Part shown: positions 63,765-64,000 of the stretch, piece after piece
Layout of the letters: each line of letters opens with the position of its first letter
Position numbering within the stretch: the first letter of the stretch is position 1
Assembly (NCBI RefSeq): GCF_000020005.1
Contig: NC_010718.1
Coordinates: 3,101,558-3,165,557 of the forward strand
DNA: 64,000 bases
DNA from: Natranaerobius thermophilus JW/NM-WN-LF
GTDB lineage: Bacteria; Bacillota; Natranaerobiia; Natranaerobiales; Natranaerobiaceae
Reading direction: 5' to 3'
Position numbers and translations under genes: made by a program
Notes under the pieces: model-generated
Database searches by the model: none
Seen by the model: only the letters and a program-made list of their open reading frames with translations
Told to the model about the DNA's origin: nothing

Positions 63765-63793
63765 ATTATAGCTTATATAAAAAAGGTGGTCAA
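63765..63793 (-). promoter_or_regulatory. Sigma-A promoter of rpmH-rnpA
   Basis: TTGACC (63793-63788), 17 nt, perfect TATAAT (63770-63765) on the minus strand; transcript start about 45 bp before rpmH. Confidence 0.75.
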
Positions 63794-63812
63794 GCAATAT
63801 AGTAATATGAAT

Positions 63813-63950
63813 TGTGGATATTTACCCGATGAAGTGTGGAAAGGTTTTGGGATAATTATTGCAGTTTTCCACACCATCTGATATTATTTAAATGATTATA
63901 AGGAGTTATCCCCAGAAATTATCCACAATCTGTGGAAAACTTGTGGATTA
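63813..63950. other. oriC: Left part of the chromosomal origin (DnaA boxes)
   Basis: Seven sites close to TTATCCACA within 138 bp: 63813-63821 (minus), 63835-63843 (minus, weak), 63865-63873, 63906-63914, 63919-63927 (perfect), 63931-63939 (minus), 63942-63950 (minus). This is the rpmH-dnaA intergenic region of Firmicutes, where DnaA starts replication. The window ends before the AT-rich unwinding part and dnaA. Confidence 0.85.
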
Positions 63951-64000
63951 CTTGTTGATTTTCTTGTTAATATTATGTGAAAAAAACTCTGTTATTTTCT

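Overview
This window is the left flank of a bacterial replication origin. Its right end (about 63811-63950) carries a run of DnaA boxes just beyond rpmH, so dnaA should lie immediately outside the window. From there leftwards runs the classic Firmicutes order rpmH-rnpA-yidD-yidC-jag-mnmE-mnmG-rsmG-noc-parA-parB, then yyaC, ychF, rpsF-ssb-rpsR, rplI-dnaB, purA, the walRK-yycHI-walJ-htrA-rlmH cluster, and a pyrG/spo0F/fba/glpX/rho/rpmE/prfA/prmC/sigG block. Low G+C, sporulation genes (sigG, spo0F, yyaC, parA/parB as soj/spo0J), clostridial-type oxygen-sensitive genes (ferredoxins, DUF362, lysine 2,3-aminomutase) and very acidic extracytoplasmic proteins point to an anaerobic, endospore-forming, salt-loving member of the Clostridia. 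A Natranaerobius-like organism is my best guess; this is inference from gene content and not a database match.

Layout. 1-5.8 kb: sporulation sigma factor, translation release factor and its methylase, L31, Rho. 6.1-9.2 kb: glycolysis/gluconeogenesis (glpX, transaldolase-like, fba) and spo0F. 9.4-12.8 kb: small metabolic genes (PhzF-like, ATP-grasp, ferredoxin, two half-size TauE/SafE permeases). 13-18.3 kb: class A penicillin-binding protein, lysine 2,3-aminomutase, CTP synthase. 18.3-22.2 kb: Fur-controlled ferric-ion ABC transporter. 22.4-25.1 kb: P1 peptidase, a DnaA-box cluster, flavodoxin-like and DsrE-like genes, rlmH. 25.2-35.5 kb: HtrA, WalJ, Fe-S proteins, phosphatase, YycI, YycH, WalK, WalR, NusG-II protein. 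35.8-41.4 kb: M23 peptidase, orphan peptide-binding lipoprotein, broken DUF1097 gene, glutamate symporter. 41.7-42.1 kb: remnant of an IS21-type end and three tRNA genes (Phe, Glu, Lys). 42.1-50.3 kb: purA, dnaB, rplI, ribosomal/SSB operon, ychF, cvpA. 50.4-54.3 kb: uncharacterised TPR/propeller pair, yyaC, bactofilin and its M23 partner. 54.5-64 kb: chromosome segregation, tRNA modification, membrane insertion, RNase P, origin.

How it fits together. Nearly all genes are on the minus strand, moving away from the origin with replication. Cell-wall control (WalRK with its own WalR box, two M23 peptidases, PBP1, HtrA), chromosome segregation (ParA, ParB, Noc with parS and a Noc site) and sporulation timing (sigma-H-like site at spo0F, sigma-F-like sites at sigG and yyaC) can all be read directly from the DNA.

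The most unusual signals are non-coding: a five-copy dispersed intergenic repeat ending in AACAGC, a parS site at the centre of a perfect 48-bp palindrome, a perfect Noc-binding site inside walK, a second DnaA-box cluster 40 kb from the origin, and a structured intergenic segment between glpX and rho. I see no phage, CRISPR array, intact insertion sequence or secondary-metabolite cluster.
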